Positions 20,526 through 32,961 of a DNA stretch of 64,000 nt are shown piece after piece. The notes beneath the pieces were generated by a model, which searched no databases, had not been told where the DNA came from, and was given only the letters and a program-made list of their open reading frames with translations. Both the position numbers and the translations under genes were made by a program. Location of the stretch: contig CAOLHI010000612.1 of assembly GCA_948474755.1 (NCBI GenBank), positions 434,001 through 498,000 on the forward strand, in the 5' to 3' direction. Within the stretch, counting starts at the first letter, position 1. Every line of letters starts with the position of its first letter. This DNA is from Ctenosaura bakeri (taxonomy: Eukaryota > Chordata > Lepidosauria > Squamata > Iguanidae).

Positions 20526-21776
20526 GGCCAGGACACCCCAGAAACATTACCGCCCAGGACGAATTGCCCCTCCTGCCCCCATGTCCCAATGTGACTGAGT
20601 AGACTTATAGACTCAGCTAACTCTACAATAGCACTCCCTGAACCTTTGGGGAGGGTTTTTTGGTGGGGGGAGGGAGCTAGATGGAGAAGGGAGGGAAGAG
20701 AAAGATCTATTGCCTTCCACCAAATCAAACCCAGCCATGAATGGCAGCATACTGCTTTAGATGCAGAGGAAGGGAGATGTGATGCACTTCCTGTTTTTCT
20801 GTCCTCCTTGGGATTGTAAAAACAAGGGCATCATCAAATACTCTACCCAAGTACTCAAAATATCTCGCAGGCAAGTCCCATTCTGGGTTGGTGGGGCATA
20901 AACAGTACAAGCTTGTCTTCAATTGATATCACCCATGATGGGGAATTTTAAGGGATGGGGAGAACAGTGAATGAATCTGAACTTTTACTAATTTCAGTAT
21001 TGGGTGGAAATGTTGGAATTCCCTAAGGTTCTCCAGTAATCCGGAGGGACAGGAAGGAGGCTCCTTACTTTCCACTTTCTGGAATGACAGGGAAGAAGTG
21101 CCAGGCATTCATTCTGAAGCCCTCCTAGGGATCATGGTGACCTCTGAGATGGGTTCAAGTTATTCACTATTACACTGTGTGCTCTCTGAAACTCTCCAGT
21201 GACCTGATGCATACACCACTGGATGTATCATCAGAATAGTTTGCAATCCTGTCCATTAGGATAATCCATGGGCAGACAGCTCAGGAGCAATTCCCTTTAT
21301 GAAGTTATACTTGAGCAATAAACAACGTTGTTGGCAGTAAGGCTCATTCAAGAGAAGGGAGGGGGCAGAAAGAGGGAAGTCATTTTTTTTTTCTCTGAGC
21401 TGTAAAGATTTGTCTGTCCTGTGGGGAACTTTTGATACTTCCCAGACCACTTGACCTTTCATTTCCCAGGAAGAAAAGGGGGGTAAATTTAAAACCCTGC
21501 AGTATTTTAATACTCTAATGTGAATTCTGAATCGCTAGCCTATCAAAGTGCTGTGTGGCCTTTGGACATGCACTAAATCTGCATGCAGTTCAGTGTGAGA
21601 AAGTGAGTCAGAGCTTGGAAAAGTAACTTTTTTAGACAACAGTGCCCAGACTTGCTGAAGGATAATAGCATTGTAATTCCAAGTAACTTTTCCCCAAGCT
21701 TTAAAAATGACGCACATAGCACATTGGAGCAAAAATGCCAGCTTTGCTATATACATTGACAGGATTGTTGTTGTTT
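20526..21776. other. Unassigned sequence
   Basis: No gene or dispersed repeat is recognised. It ends with a T-run and (TTAA)n at about 21774-21800. Confidence 0.5.
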
Positions 21777-21897
21777 TTTTAATTAATTAATTAATTAATT
21801 TGTATCCCACCAATCCATATGGATCGAGGCGGTGAACAACTTACAAACAGCATGTATTTCGAAACATTTCTGTACATGCCCCCAACAAGCTGTGTAC
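21777..21897 (-). mobile_element. Sauria-type SINE, 3' part only
   Basis: A (TTAA)n tail, then 'tttgtatcccaccaatcc', 'gaggcggtgaacaacttac' and 'catgcccccaacaagc', matching the tail half of the copy at 35927-36152. The tRNA-like head is missing. Confidence 0.8.
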
Positions 21898-22024
21898 TGG
21901 GTTGTTGTGGGGAAGCAAATTCCATGTTGGGCATCATTAGAAAAAGTACAAAAAAATGCCCAGTCTACAGTGCCATCGTATTTGGACTGCTCCATACAGT
22001 TGTTTTCACCATATCTAAAAGAAT
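21898..22024 (+). mobile_element. CR1/L2-type LINE fragment, 5' piece of split copy
   Basis: A plus-strand frame reads NSMLGIIRK, followed by decayed residues and a stretch where CTCCATACAGTTGTTTTCACC matches the codons for the conserved ..EYCVQFWSP motif of L2-type reverse transcriptases. The copy resumes at 22474. Confidence 0.65.
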
Positions 22025-22473
22025 GGCTGGAATCCTATTGGGCAATTATCAATGTATCACTACGATAATTACAGAGCTATACAGTGAATTCTGCCCGTCT
22101 CATCCCCACTTACCTGGAAGTAGCTGCTGTGATTGATAGGTGTCCATCCCCCCTCACTTTGGAACCAGTGACCGACATTACTCCTCACTATAAAGCAGTC
22201 TCTAGTGTACCAGACAGAAGTGGAGTCCTTGTGACAATTTCCCATTGTGCCAAGATCAGGTATACAAATGGGAGTAGAAACATTAACCAGCTGCTTCCGA
22301 ATCAATAGGGAAACAGACCCCAATTGATTGCAACAGCAGCTGCTACTTCCTGGTAAATAGGGACTGGGAGACTTTCACAGTCCCTACTTGTCCCCTAAAC
22401 TAGGAGCTATGCAGGGATTGTGAATACCACACAGAAATATGTAACTCCAGCTTATGCATAACAGGATTCCAGC
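22025..22473. mobile_element. TIR element, family N (copy A), nested in LINE
   Basis: 449 bp, starting GGCTGGAATCCTATTG and ending ACAGGATTCCAGCT, flanked by AAT on both sides. Subterminal regions carry TAATTACAGAGCTATA and CAGCAGCTGCT motifs. It is shared in inverted orientation with 23279-23734. The 3-bp duplication suggests PIF/Harbinger. It is non-coding. Confidence 0.7.
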
Positions 22474-22560
22474 TAATAGTTGTACAAGGGGAAAAACTGC
22501 AGAAAGGGGCATGCAAGATGTTCCAAAGACTGGAGTAGCTACTCAGTGAAACAGGGTGGG
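22474..22560 (+). mobile_element. CR1/L2-type LINE fragment, 3' piece of split copy
   Basis: 'ggaaaaactgcagaaagggg' onward translates to EKLQKGACKMFQRLE then a stop, matching the ..EKVQKRATKMI.GLE motif of L2-type enzymes. It continues the piece ending at 22024. Confidence 0.65.
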
Positions 22561-23278
22561 CAAGGACAGACAAAATAAAGCTCCGCAGTACTAGTTCCAG
22601 AGAGCTCAAGTGTTCTAGCTTTATAATTCTTTAAGGGGGTGGGCAGTGCAGCCCATGGGCTGTACATGTGGCCATGGCCATTTTTATGGGACTGAAGGCC
22701 TTTAACGGTGAAAATTTCCCCAAACATATATGAGGGATATGGGGGACATCTTTAGGAGGGAATTCTTTTGGCTCCCTGCAGCCTATTTTTTTAATAAAGG
22801 AAGTGAACTGGAAGTGACTTCCCAGTCACTTCCTGTTGTAAGAATAGTCTTCTTCTGGGCCTAAAATTGTCCTAGAGTCTAAAAATGTGGTAAAAATCCC
22901 CCTCTATACCCCCTAGCTTGCATTGGGGAGGAACTGGTTATTGGCAGGGGAGGGGTGCAGTAAGGATACAGCCCTCCAAGTCCCCTCAGGGGCTAATGCC
23001 ATCCCCTAGTTTCAGTAGTTTCCCACCCCATTCTATAGAAGACACCTGGAATTTACAACATTAGAGCAGTTTAAAGTAGTTCCAATAGTTCCAGAGTACT
23101 ATTAGTATTTCAGAGTAGATGTACATGCATCTTGGTTTAAGAAAGACTAGGAAGCAGAAGTAGATTTCAGGAACATGGAGGGGACAGCTGAAACTCCCTA
23201 ATATCAGTAAACACAGGGGAAAGTAATGCATCAATAAAGTATAACATATGAAATTACATTACTCACACTAATAACAAA
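22561..23278. other. Unassigned sequence
   Basis: No gene is seen. A local palindrome CACTTCC/GGAAGTG cluster occurs near 22800-22834. Confidence 0.5.
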
Positions 23279-23734
23279 GGCCAGAATTCTCTTAGAGAGT
23301 TACAAATGCATAACCTAGAGTTACACATTTATAACTATAAGCCCTGGTTAAGGGTATACATAAGGACCATGAAATTCCCCCCATCCTCACTTATTAGGAA
23401 TCAGCAGCTGCAATCAATGGGGATCTGTTCCCTGGTTGATCAAGAAGCAGCTGGCTGACATTCTCAATTTCTTCTTCACATGAACAATTCCCATGAGAGG
23501 GAATTGCAACAGGTGTAAGGGGGAATTGCTTCTGCCTATTGCACAAGAGATTGCTCACTGGAGATGGTGAAAACATCAGTCAACTGCTTTCCAAGTGATC
23601 AACAGATCCCTGTTGATCACAGCAGCTGCTTCCTGATCAGTAGGGACGGCAGGGAGAGGATGGGTTGGAATTCAGTGAGTAGCTCTGTAACTACAATAGT
23701 TACAGATTTGTAACTGCTCAATAGGATTCTGGCC
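23279..23734. mobile_element. TIR element, family N (copy B)
   Basis: 456 bp with about 29-bp terminal inverted repeats: the left end GGCCAGAATTCTCTTAGAG and the complement of the right end GGCCAGAATCCTATTGAG both continue into AGTTACAAAT. The interior has alternating GATCAAC, GCAGCTGCTTCC and TGATCA motifs. Flanks are AAA and AAT. It is the inverted relative of copy A. Confidence 0.75.
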
Positions 23735-24943
23735 AATATTAGCAAACTGGTCATTACCTCAAACAATAAGTAATGCAAGAAGTTCCTTTTAAATATTCCA
23801 AATTCCAAATAAAACAGCCTTAAACTTAGGTTGTGTACACCCTCGTTTCCTAAAAGCACCCAGAGGGGCTCACCATGAGGAACACATCAAACCTTGAAGC
23901 AATCTTGAAAATGAAGCAGCCAATGAAGTGAAGTCAGTGTTTGATAAGTATGTCTGATATATGTTAAGTATTTTATTTGCTTATTAAATCATGAGTAACT
24001 TCTCTGGGACCTTCTGAACACACATAGCTTATCTGAGAAAATGCTTAGAATTCTGTTGTGCCTGGACTTTTCAAGGGTTAAAAGGTAAGCATTAAGTGCC
24101 TTGGAAGTCTGTTCCCCAGGAAATCAAAGAAAAATGTTCTTATAGCAGTCTCCTACTTATATTTTCCTGGCCCTTTCTGGGCCTTCTTCTCCCTTTGGAC
24201 CACTTGTGCCTCAGGAATTTTAGCAACAATATCTTAGGCATCATCTGGTTTCCTGTCTTTTATTTTCCCCCTTCCTCAGGAATCTTAGTACTAATGCTTC
24301 AAAGAGCCCTTTAAAAATATTCCTGATGACTTATGGCAGGCCCCCTCTCTTTGCTTCTAAGAAGCACCCATTTTGCATTTCAACTTGAAACTGCAACTTG
24401 GGAGTTAAAAAATACCATTTTAAATCTTATAGTGCATACCACAATGTCCCAATGAACTGTAGCAGTTTTCCCTTTTTGTCTGCCTTTCTAATTCTGATTT
24501 TTTTTTTTAAATTTGAAACTGGGCACTGTCACATATAACAACAAAAAAGTGCTCTGTCTAATTTTGAGGTGTCTACCACAATTTCAAGATGAGTTGTGTG
24601 GTTGGAAGTTGTAACCTTTGCATGCTTTATGTTCACTGGAGTTCGGTTGCATATTATTCTCTATGAGTTTAAGCACTCCATGTTTATGGTTACTTCTTGT
24701 TTGTATGTTCACATTTTTTCTCTTCTTGCATCGTGTACACACCTTCTTTTTGTTCTCTGGGTCTCATCTGCTCTACCTTTTCTTCCCTGTCTGCCCACAA
24801 TGATACATGGAAGAGATACTCTACCTCTTCTGAAACTATGCAATACTCTTTATTTCCTTTTTCTCTTCAAGAAGATGAATCTATGTTTATTATACACAAG
24901 TATTCAACAGTAAAAGCTGCTTTTATATACCTTATGAAAAAGA
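23735..24943. other. Unassigned sequence
   Basis: No gene is recognised. An open frame starting at 24697 runs into the TIR element beyond 24947 and has no protein motif. Confidence 0.5.
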
Positions 24944-24946
24944 CTA

Positions 24947-25305
24947 GGGCCGTTTTTGCATCATATCATGATCCCAGGATGTCCCAGGGTCATCCTGGCA
25001 GTGCTACTGACAGGATGGGAGCAAGACTCGAACATTTCCTTCCAGACCCAGCCAGTTGCTGGTGGGTGGGTAGCATTTGGGACACGCTCCTTCTTTCTGC
25101 AGTACGGCTGGCCTCTTCCTGTGCTGCACTGAGCGATCATTGCGTGAAGGGAAGCCATTACCAAATTTTTTCCAGCAATGGTATACCGAACCATTGTGAC
25201 AGCTGGGGATGCAACAGGAGGAGGGCCACGATGACATCGTGTGATGGCACACGTTGCGGACCAGCACATCCCCATGCTGGGATGGCACTGTCGTGCAGAA
25301 ATGAC
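24947..25305. mobile_element. Harbinger-like non-autonomous element (family X)
   Basis: 359 bp, starting GGGCCGTTTTTGCATC and ending GTGCAGAAATGAC, flanked by CTA (24944-24946 and 25306-25308). Its interior, with CAGGATGTCCCAGGGTC and CCATGCTGGGATGG, is unlike family M, but the outer 15 bp are near-identical in type. Confidence 0.7.
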
Positions 25306-25308
25306 CTA

Positions 25309-25621
25309 AGTTTGATTTCTTTTCTGCGAGTTACTGTGTGTAGGGTGGAATGTGGCTGGTTACTGGTTCAAATTCTGCCTAGTACTTTTAGATGCTTTGC
25401 TTGAGAGATCTAGTAAAATCTCCCACACTTCCCAATAATATGATGGCCTCCTTTTTCTTCCAGCAACTTCACCTTTAGGATTCCAACTCAACTTGCAATT
25501 TGGACAGCAACCAAAAACACACATTTTGAAGTATCCACCATAATGTCCTGATAAGTTGTGGCTGCCATAGACAGACAGATAATAGATATACACACAGGAA
25601 GAATTTTGATTGGTATCATTT
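25309..25621. other. Unassigned sequence
   Basis: Nothing recognisable is seen. Confidence 0.5.
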
Positions 25622-25705
25622 TGTTGTTGTTTGCCTTCGAGTTCTTTCCAGCTTTTGGCAACCCTAAGATGAACATATCACAGGGTTTTCTGTGGGCTGA
25701 AGGTG
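25622..25705 (-). mobile_element. SINE tail fragment (CORE/L2 type)
   Basis: 'gttgttgtttgccttcgag', 'ttttggcaaccctaag' and 'cacagggttttctg' are the complement of the tail of SINEs S1-S4. The head is missing. Confidence 0.65.
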
Positions 25706-28700
25706 AGTGATGCTCACAAAGTCAGGAAGTACAATACTGTCAAATCCATCTTAAGCTATTGTAATTCTGGTAATCTTTTTGGTAATTCTGGCAGCTGGAA
25801 TTCTTTGCCAATCACACAACAACCCAAATCCCACCAAACCCACCTTTTAACTAATGCACCCCCTCCAATGACCATTTCTATATTGTTGGAGAATGGGAGG
25901 AGACATATCAAGATATTTTCCTACAAGGATGTCATCTTCAGGGACTTCCCAAGGATCCCCAGAGATCCCACTGTATTCCCTGTTGCAGAGTGTCCAGCTA
26001 CAGGAAAATAGTAGAACATATCTCTGCTGATCCCCCCATTCTTCAGTGATATGGAAACAGTCATATTTGTATGTATGTGTGTGTGTGCTGTGTAACAACA
26101 CAAGATGGGCTTTTAGAGGGTAGCACTGGAAGATGTAGCTATGTGCCAGATGTTCATCTCCTGATACAAGATATTAGTCCCTCTCTTTTAGTATTCTGCA
26201 TTTTATGGCATTTTCCCTTATGCTGACAATACTTGTTCCTTTTTCAGTCTTTCTGAGTTCCTATTTCCCTCCTCCACGTGTTTGTCTTTGTTCTGAATGC
26301 CAGTAAATTCCACAAAGGATTATGATATTATAAACTTGGAAAGGAGATTACATAAGAGAGAAATAGTCAAGTGAGCTTGAAAGAACATAAAGCTGCAATC
26401 TTGGGGAAATGGCTTGCACTCCATTTCATGATAACTGAATATCACTTATATTATATAAATTGTCCTTGTACATCATTCAATGCAGTTCTCAAAAATGTCT
26501 CTCTCAGAGCTGAGAAACTAACTTCCTGTGGAATATCTAGCAGAGAAATGAGGGAATAAGAAAGAAAGGTACCCGAAGCTACCTGGGCTACTGGCAACTT
26601 CGGCCCCATAAGACTGGACAGACCACTCATGCGTACAGTAAACTCTCATACATAGCAAAGTCAGCTCTACTCCTTGACAGGCAGAGACAACTGCTTCAGG
26701 CGGCACATGTTGGAGACACCTGGGACAGCCCCATAATTTTTCCCCAGTGCTCAGTGGCCAATATCCTGCCTGCCCACCCTATGACCCCTAAAGTGGGCTG
26801 CTGCCCTCAGGTGTAGTAAAGGGCCTTATCTGTGTCTCTCAAAATTCATGGCCCAGTCTAGCTAGCTTCTCTACATGGAATGGAGGCGTACCATCTCATC
26901 CTTTGCCCTGGACAACAAAATATCTTGGGCTACCACTTTCCAAGATTTTGAGGGGGATCCCACTAAGAAATCTAGGATTAGCTCCAGGCAATGAACCTTC
27001 TAGTTGGCCCTCCTCTCCTAACCTTGAGTCCTGGCAAGCTTACAGACAGTGGGCAACAGGGCTTCAAGCAGCACAAAACTGCTGGATCTAGCTGCCACTT
27101 TTGCTCCCCACAGTTCTTCTGATGGATTGTTGCTCTGGGACTGCTATAGAAGATTAAAATGGCAAATAGAGCCAGTCACCTAAATGCTGACCACAAAGCC
27201 CCAGACAATTTTTAATAGGGAACCTAGTATGGATCTCAGTGGTGTTTCCTGCTAGGGAGCTGGGGCTCCATCAATAGCTCAAGGATGCTGGGCAGGAAGA
27301 ATTCTGATCCCTTGGCTGTTCCTAATACTGCAAAAGTAGATGGAATTATACGAAGGCAATATCCCAGCTTGAATCTACTAGACTTCCCAAAACGTAGTAG
27401 GATTCTGTTCTCCACTAGGAAGCTGGGATGTAGGATGCCTGAGTTTCCATGTGCAAAAATTTGTTAGTTGACTAAAACTTACACACAAGCAAACAAACTA
27501 ATCAGGAAATCAACTAGGAAGGGTCAGCACTAAATTCTCTTGCATTTCTGACACTTGATTTCAACAATAAGCCACAGGGAGAGGGAGAAAACAGTGTTTT
27601 ATGATCTTTCAGCGAAGATCTAATGCTTGTTGTCAGCAGCTGCCAGTAGTTCAAGGGCGAAAAAGAATCTAGCATGCTTATTTTCAAACCATAAGGCATA
27701 CAAATCACCAGTCAAATTTACTTTGTAATTGTTTACCACTATTGTCAGAGCAGCCAGCTTCTTGAGGATATTACATAAGATGGGCCTGAGCCCAGGACAC
27801 AGTGTGCTCTTCTCCCTAGTACTGGGTATGATTCAAGACAGCCACAGGACCAGTGTCACAATACTATTCCTGTGGCTGTCTTGATGCCTTCACTTTGCTT
27901 AAAATATATTTAGTAGGTATCTGACTGCCATGTTCTGTCTGATACAATACATCCAGTAATGGCTAAAGAACTATTGTGACATTAGCCAATTACTTTATAT
28001 TGTGAATTGCTCCTGCTCAGGGTTCCAGCAAGCCAGCCTTTGTAGGATACACCATTCCATTCCCTCTCTTCCTTGCATTTCAGTGTTGTGTTTTCATTCC
28101 AACAGAGAGACTGCATGCTGACTCTGTTGAGCAGGCTCATTCCTGATTCGGCTGATTCATTGTTTTCAATTGAGGGCATGTCCTTTAAGGCTTTCTCTGA
28201 AATAATTTTGTACTTCAACCCTGGAATTCTCCTGAGCAAGTTGGTACCTCCCTCACTCTGTGTGTATGTGGATAGTACAATTTTGAGTTTATAAAAGTTG
28301 TCATTCAAAGAGTTGGCCATTAGAATGTATTGCTAATTTCAGCCTACCTTCCTGGGTTGTTATATGGATTACTGAGAGAACACTGAAGCCCTTCAGACAT
28401 TCCCCTCCATGCTTTCCATGAAGCGGATGTGAGGTGTTCTTTGAAGCATTTCTGCAAATATTTTAAAGAATACTGCAGTGAAGGCAGTAATTCTTTACTG
28501 TGGTTCTAATGTTTCAAAACAACATCTCAAGGTGATCCCTAATCAAGGACAATGTTGGAGATGAAGTACCAAGTGTCTTTGTTCCTGGAATGGCCTAGAA
28601 CATGTGCTAATTAAAAAAACAGGTTATTGCAGTTGTGTTATATGCTGCACTCAGCAGCACATGAAAGCACAATGGTGCAATAAAAAGGAGGTCGTGTGCG

Positions 28701-28912
28701 GTACAGAGAGGTCTCTGGAACAGTACAATGTCACTTTCCATTTGCTTCGCCCATCAAGGTTCTTGTCCCCATGCAGCTCCACTGAAGACTGACCTATCAC
28801 ACTCAGAATATTTTACCTTACAAGTCATTAAGCTTAGTGGGTTATTTAACAATTGGTGGTATTACCAGGCTATACACCTCCATACTTTGATATGATTTAA
28901 ACTGGCAAAATA
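25706..28912. other. Mostly unique sequence
   Basis: No gene or dispersed repeat is recognised over about 3.2 kb. It holds a short GT run (about 26072-26088) and the hairpin at 27833-27884. Exons cannot be excluded; no open frame exceeds about 110 codons. Confidence 0.5.
27833..27884. repeat. Perfect 17-bp-arm hairpin in unique sequence
   Basis: The arms TCAAGACAGCCACAGGA (27833-27849) and TCCTGTGGCTGTCTTGA (27868-27884) are exact complements with an 18-base spacer. In the spacer AGT and ACT can extend the stem, leaving an eight-base loop. The outer sequence pairs a little further with a bulge. Without conservation data this could be a small palindrome or a pre-miRNA-like hairpin. Confidence 0.7.
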
Positions 28913-29756
28913 TGTTAATTGGCTAATATATTTAATTGGCATAAAATATAAATTATACACACTTATGGCTGAAAGGTCATGTGGAGAAGAGATTCTGGCT
29001 GGAAAGCAGATCAAAGCTAATCTCAACATGGTCAGGTCATAAATTCACCAAGAATTAGTCAGGAAAGCCTGACTTAATGGCTCTAAGCTAATCCTCTCAA
29101 CTGCCCACAGAAAACAATCGGCAAGCTCAGATGCAGCAGGCAAGCACCCCTGCTGTGTGCATTTCCTACCGAAGCTTTACCCAGTCACGTTACCCAACCA
29201 AGACATTGAAACAATCAGTCTGTTCTAGACACTTTTGTTTAATCTGCCAGAAAGCAGTTAACTCACACCCTTCAGGGAGGGGAATAGAGTATAAAAGCCC
29301 TCCATTTTGAGCAGTGCAGTGTCAGTACTAGAAATCCTAGACACTACTATGTCACTTTGAATTCTGATTTGGTCTGCCCTTAGACACAAGTCTAAGTCAC
29401 TCTACTACTTCTTCACTGCTCTTTTGGATTGGTAATTATAACCCCAAACCCTGAACTTCACTATCCATAATTTTTCCTCCCTTTATTCTTTGGTTAGCTC
29501 ATGTGTGAATGTGTGACTGTTTGTATCTTGTGTGCATGTGTGAATAAATTCCCCTCAACAAAACACTTTTTTTTTTACTTTTGAATCTCTGGCTGGTTCT
29601 TTCCTGCTAGGAGCCCATAAACATTGGTGCCTCATTAGCTGATCTCATTAGTTGACCCTCCTCTCATAGGCCTCCTAATTTGAGCTAATTAATTCCTCAT
29701 TGTCATGTGGAGGTGCTGGCATCATGGGTCGGAGTCACCTACATTTTAGGGCAACA
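28913..29756 (+). mobile_element. Solo LTR, family L2 (copy b)
   Basis: 844 bp, starting TGTTAATTGGC and ending TTTAGGGCAACA, with a TATA box TATAAAAG (29290-29297) and AATAAA (29543-29548). It matches 4700-5573 from end to end by eye. No target duplication is seen. No internal retroviral sequence adjoins either end. Confidence 0.72.
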
Positions 29757-32114
29757 GTCAGAGCTGTGTATCAAAAAACTCACCAGGTGAGACTATGGAT
29801 TTCTCTTAGTGTTGCATAAATGGTCTATACTGGTAATATATAGGGGTGCAAACACAGTAGTCATCCAAGTCAAGTCAAAATGGACACTATCAACATCTCC
29901 ATAGGTTCACACTGATATGAAAGCATCAGAGTGGTACCTTAAAGAATAGGACTTGAGATATTCCAAGCCCTATTCAGTTGTTACTAGCCAAACATTGCGC
30001 TTCATTTCTAAACACGATGGTAGTGAGACTCAAAGCAGCCTTCAGAACACTCTTTCAACTTAGAAACTCTTTCATTTTATCCTAGACACGTGGGAAAAGT
30101 GATTTAAGGCTACAAGTGCCATAATCCACAATTAAAATGTTGACATTCTGGTTGGGGATCCTGGGAGTTGCAATCCAAAACATACTTTTTCCAAACTCTG
30201 GCCCAGAGCCAGCCTTTCCATTTGGCAAAGTGAGGCATCTGCCTGAGGGAGCAGATGTGAGGCAGTAACAATAAAGCAATGGAAGGTGGCCTGTAGCCGC
30301 ACCTTGAGCCAAATGGCTTTTGTGTGATACAGCAGACTGTCACATCATCAGTTCCAAAGGAAGATTCACCATCAGTGTGGCCTTCTCTGGGGCATGAAGT
30401 GGCAGAGATGCTGTCTTGTTCTTTGCCTTGGGAATGAACTCTTCTGAGGCTATCCCTGATACTGATATGGTTACTTAACAATTAAGTAGAGGCATTCTAT
30501 ACGTGTTTGGGGGAACTTTTTTTTTTTCTGGCACTAAAATAGTATTACAGGGCTGAACCTTAAAGGAGTCTTGGGCTAAATCAACTGAGAACCAGTTCCT
30601 GAATTCCTTTTAGAATAATGATTACTTGGATCCTCCCAAGGTGTATAAAGATAAACCGTTTTCAGATTCTGAGTATTCCCAGATTTGATATGGTTTATTC
30701 ACAAAGCGTACACTTAAGCTGGACCATGTTCTAGTAAGATAAGAGCCTTTTCTCCTCATACATTGAAATCAGGAGTTTATGAAGGAAATCATGTCACGTT
30801 GCTTGCTTCTGATTATAGAGAAGCTCATGTATGATTTTTTTAAAAAAGACAAAGAACCCACAGAACAGGGAAAACTCCTTAATTATATCGTTATACAGAG
30901 CTGTTGTGTCTGCAGGCTTTTTCTGCTTTTCTTTTGCAAATGCCAATTAAATATGTAAGGAAAACACTCTACATTAAGTTGAATACAGAAACAGCTACAT
31001 TGTACTGCAAGCAAAGAACATAAATTCAGCTGAGAGCACAGATAAGAAAGAGAGGAGGGTAGGGAAAGAAATTAGAAATCCTCTAGGAAACAACTGTAGC
31101 AAAGAAAGCAACGGAAAGTTTATGGTTGCTAGCAGCAACTCCATGTGGTAACAGCATTGTTTTTGTTTTTTGTTTTTTCTTCCTTTCATTTTCCTGTGTT
31201 AGGAAACAGAAATCATACCATCAAACCATTCTTGTAAACATTGTAGGGTTTTCCCCCTGTTTAGCTTGTTCATTCAATCAAACCTTTGTTGTTGTTGTTT
31301 TTCCTGAAGTGATACTTAAATTGCATTTTATATTTCCCTTTGCATAAGAAGCCTGTACTGATTAAAATCTGTACTTTCTGTAAAATGTCTCCCTGTGGCT
31401 GTATACTAGGTTATGTTATTTAGAAGTGTAACTGAGAAAGATTCCACTCTAAACGTTTCTCAAGGTTGGTTAGCATGTAGACTGATGGCCATTAGTAATA
31501 TTAAATGATAGTTTGTTAATATAAATGTGCTGTCATGAATCAGGATGCCTGCCTTGGGCCCACCTTGAAGTTTTCTCCCCCTGTCCCAAGACTTAAAGTA
31601 GGACTGAATCTACAATAGCTACCTTTTTAACATTTCACAATGTCTCTGGGGCTGGAATCCTATTGATTATATATGTCCATCTAACTTGGAGTTACCAAAG
31701 CATATGTCCTTTGGGGGATATTTCAATAGTTCCTTGTGCAACGTCCTCCCCTAATCCCATCACTAAATGTCCAACTTGAAAGGGCTGGAATACACTTCCT
31801 CAACCATTTAAGTGGCAGGGGGAGGGTTGCGGGCTCCTGGGCAGTGTTTAATGCAGTTCTGTTGAAGACACTGCTAAGGTTCCCTTTATATCTAGTCCCC
31901 TTGATATCTAGTACATCTGGATTTCCAGCATCCTGACTATTTACATAAGTCTGCTGCTCTCTTCCTTGTTCCAGCAAGATGAATTTCTATTTAGGTTATT
32001 GTAATCCTTTCCAAATGTGAGCATACACATGAAAATATGATGTAAATATACTTTCCCTTTTCCTGCCTTTTGGTGATACCTATGGTAAATGGCCAACCTA
32101 CAAATCAGATAGGA
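29757..32114. other. Mostly unique sequence
   Basis: No gene is recognised. 'cctgggagttgcaatccaaaacat' at 30159-30182 is a fragment of the common GGAGTTGTAGTCC palindrome. 'gctggaatcctattgattat' near 31651 is a remnant of the family N terminus. A GTT run is at about 31288-31300. Confidence 0.5.
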
Positions 32115-32961
32115 ATGATGCAGGGGGCAGTAGGCACAGAATCACCATTACAATTTTCAAGGGAATCAGTGAAGGGTTATTGTCTGGTGACATTCAGTTC
32201 TCCCTCTCTAGGTCTTGGCTGGAATGTATGAGGAAGACTCTCATGCCCTCCAACATTACACAGATGAACTTAAGCCTCTCCGATGCTTTAGGGAAAAACC
32301 CCCCTGCAAACTGGCTTTGCTTGGCACATATCCACACAAAGCCACTCGACCAAGAGCTGAGCCATTCCTTTATATCGGGCCATCAGCGTACTGGCCATAC
32401 TATTGTCATCCAGCGTTAAGCCCATCATGAAAAACCTGACCTTTTCCAACTCCTTTGTCCAGCTCCAAAATCCCTTTGTTCTCACCGAACAGAGCATAGC
32501 CTGTAGGCACGATCGACCTATAAAAAGTCCCCACTTTTGGGACTACGTTGGACTACTTTGGACTTCCATCCTGCCTTGCTGCTGGTAGTCTGAAGGAACT
32601 CCCCTCAGAGAACCCCATTGAGCTTTCTCTTCCAGAGCCCCAGCTTTCTCTCCAGGACTACGAGACCAGGTGTCATATTATCCATTCCCCAAAGCTCTCT
32701 ATTTCTGTTTCCAAGTTAGCTAGCGTGTGTGTTGTCTTGTTTGCTGTTTATCCCTCAGTAAAACTGTTATTTTTGGTTACTTTAAAACTTGTCTGGCTAC
32801 GCTCTCTGACCTGAAGCCGTAGACATAGGGTAAAAGATCCTAGCTGTAGTCACCCTGCCTCTCGTTAGCTTGAGGGAGTGCTCGAGCTCAATTTCCCCAA
32901 CTTGTGATTTTATTTGGTTATTTGGGCGCCCCTCCCGGGACCCCCAACATACAGGGTAACA
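32115..32961 (+). mobile_element. Solo LTR, family L1 (diverged copy)
   Basis: The right end is clear: CAGGGTAACA at 32952-32961 after CGCCCCTCCCGGGACCCCC. TATAAAAA is at 32519-32526. The order 'actggccatactattgtc', 'ctgaccttttccaa', 'gacctataaaaagtcccc' and 'cccctcagag' parallels the LTRs at 14, 37, 41 and 59 kb. The left end is uncertain (estimated from alignment) and no duplication could be confirmed. Confidence 0.65.

Noticed and set aside
24697..25404. A 235-codon open frame
   Set aside because: It spans the boundary of TIR element X and has no recognisable domain; the opposite strand is also open there.
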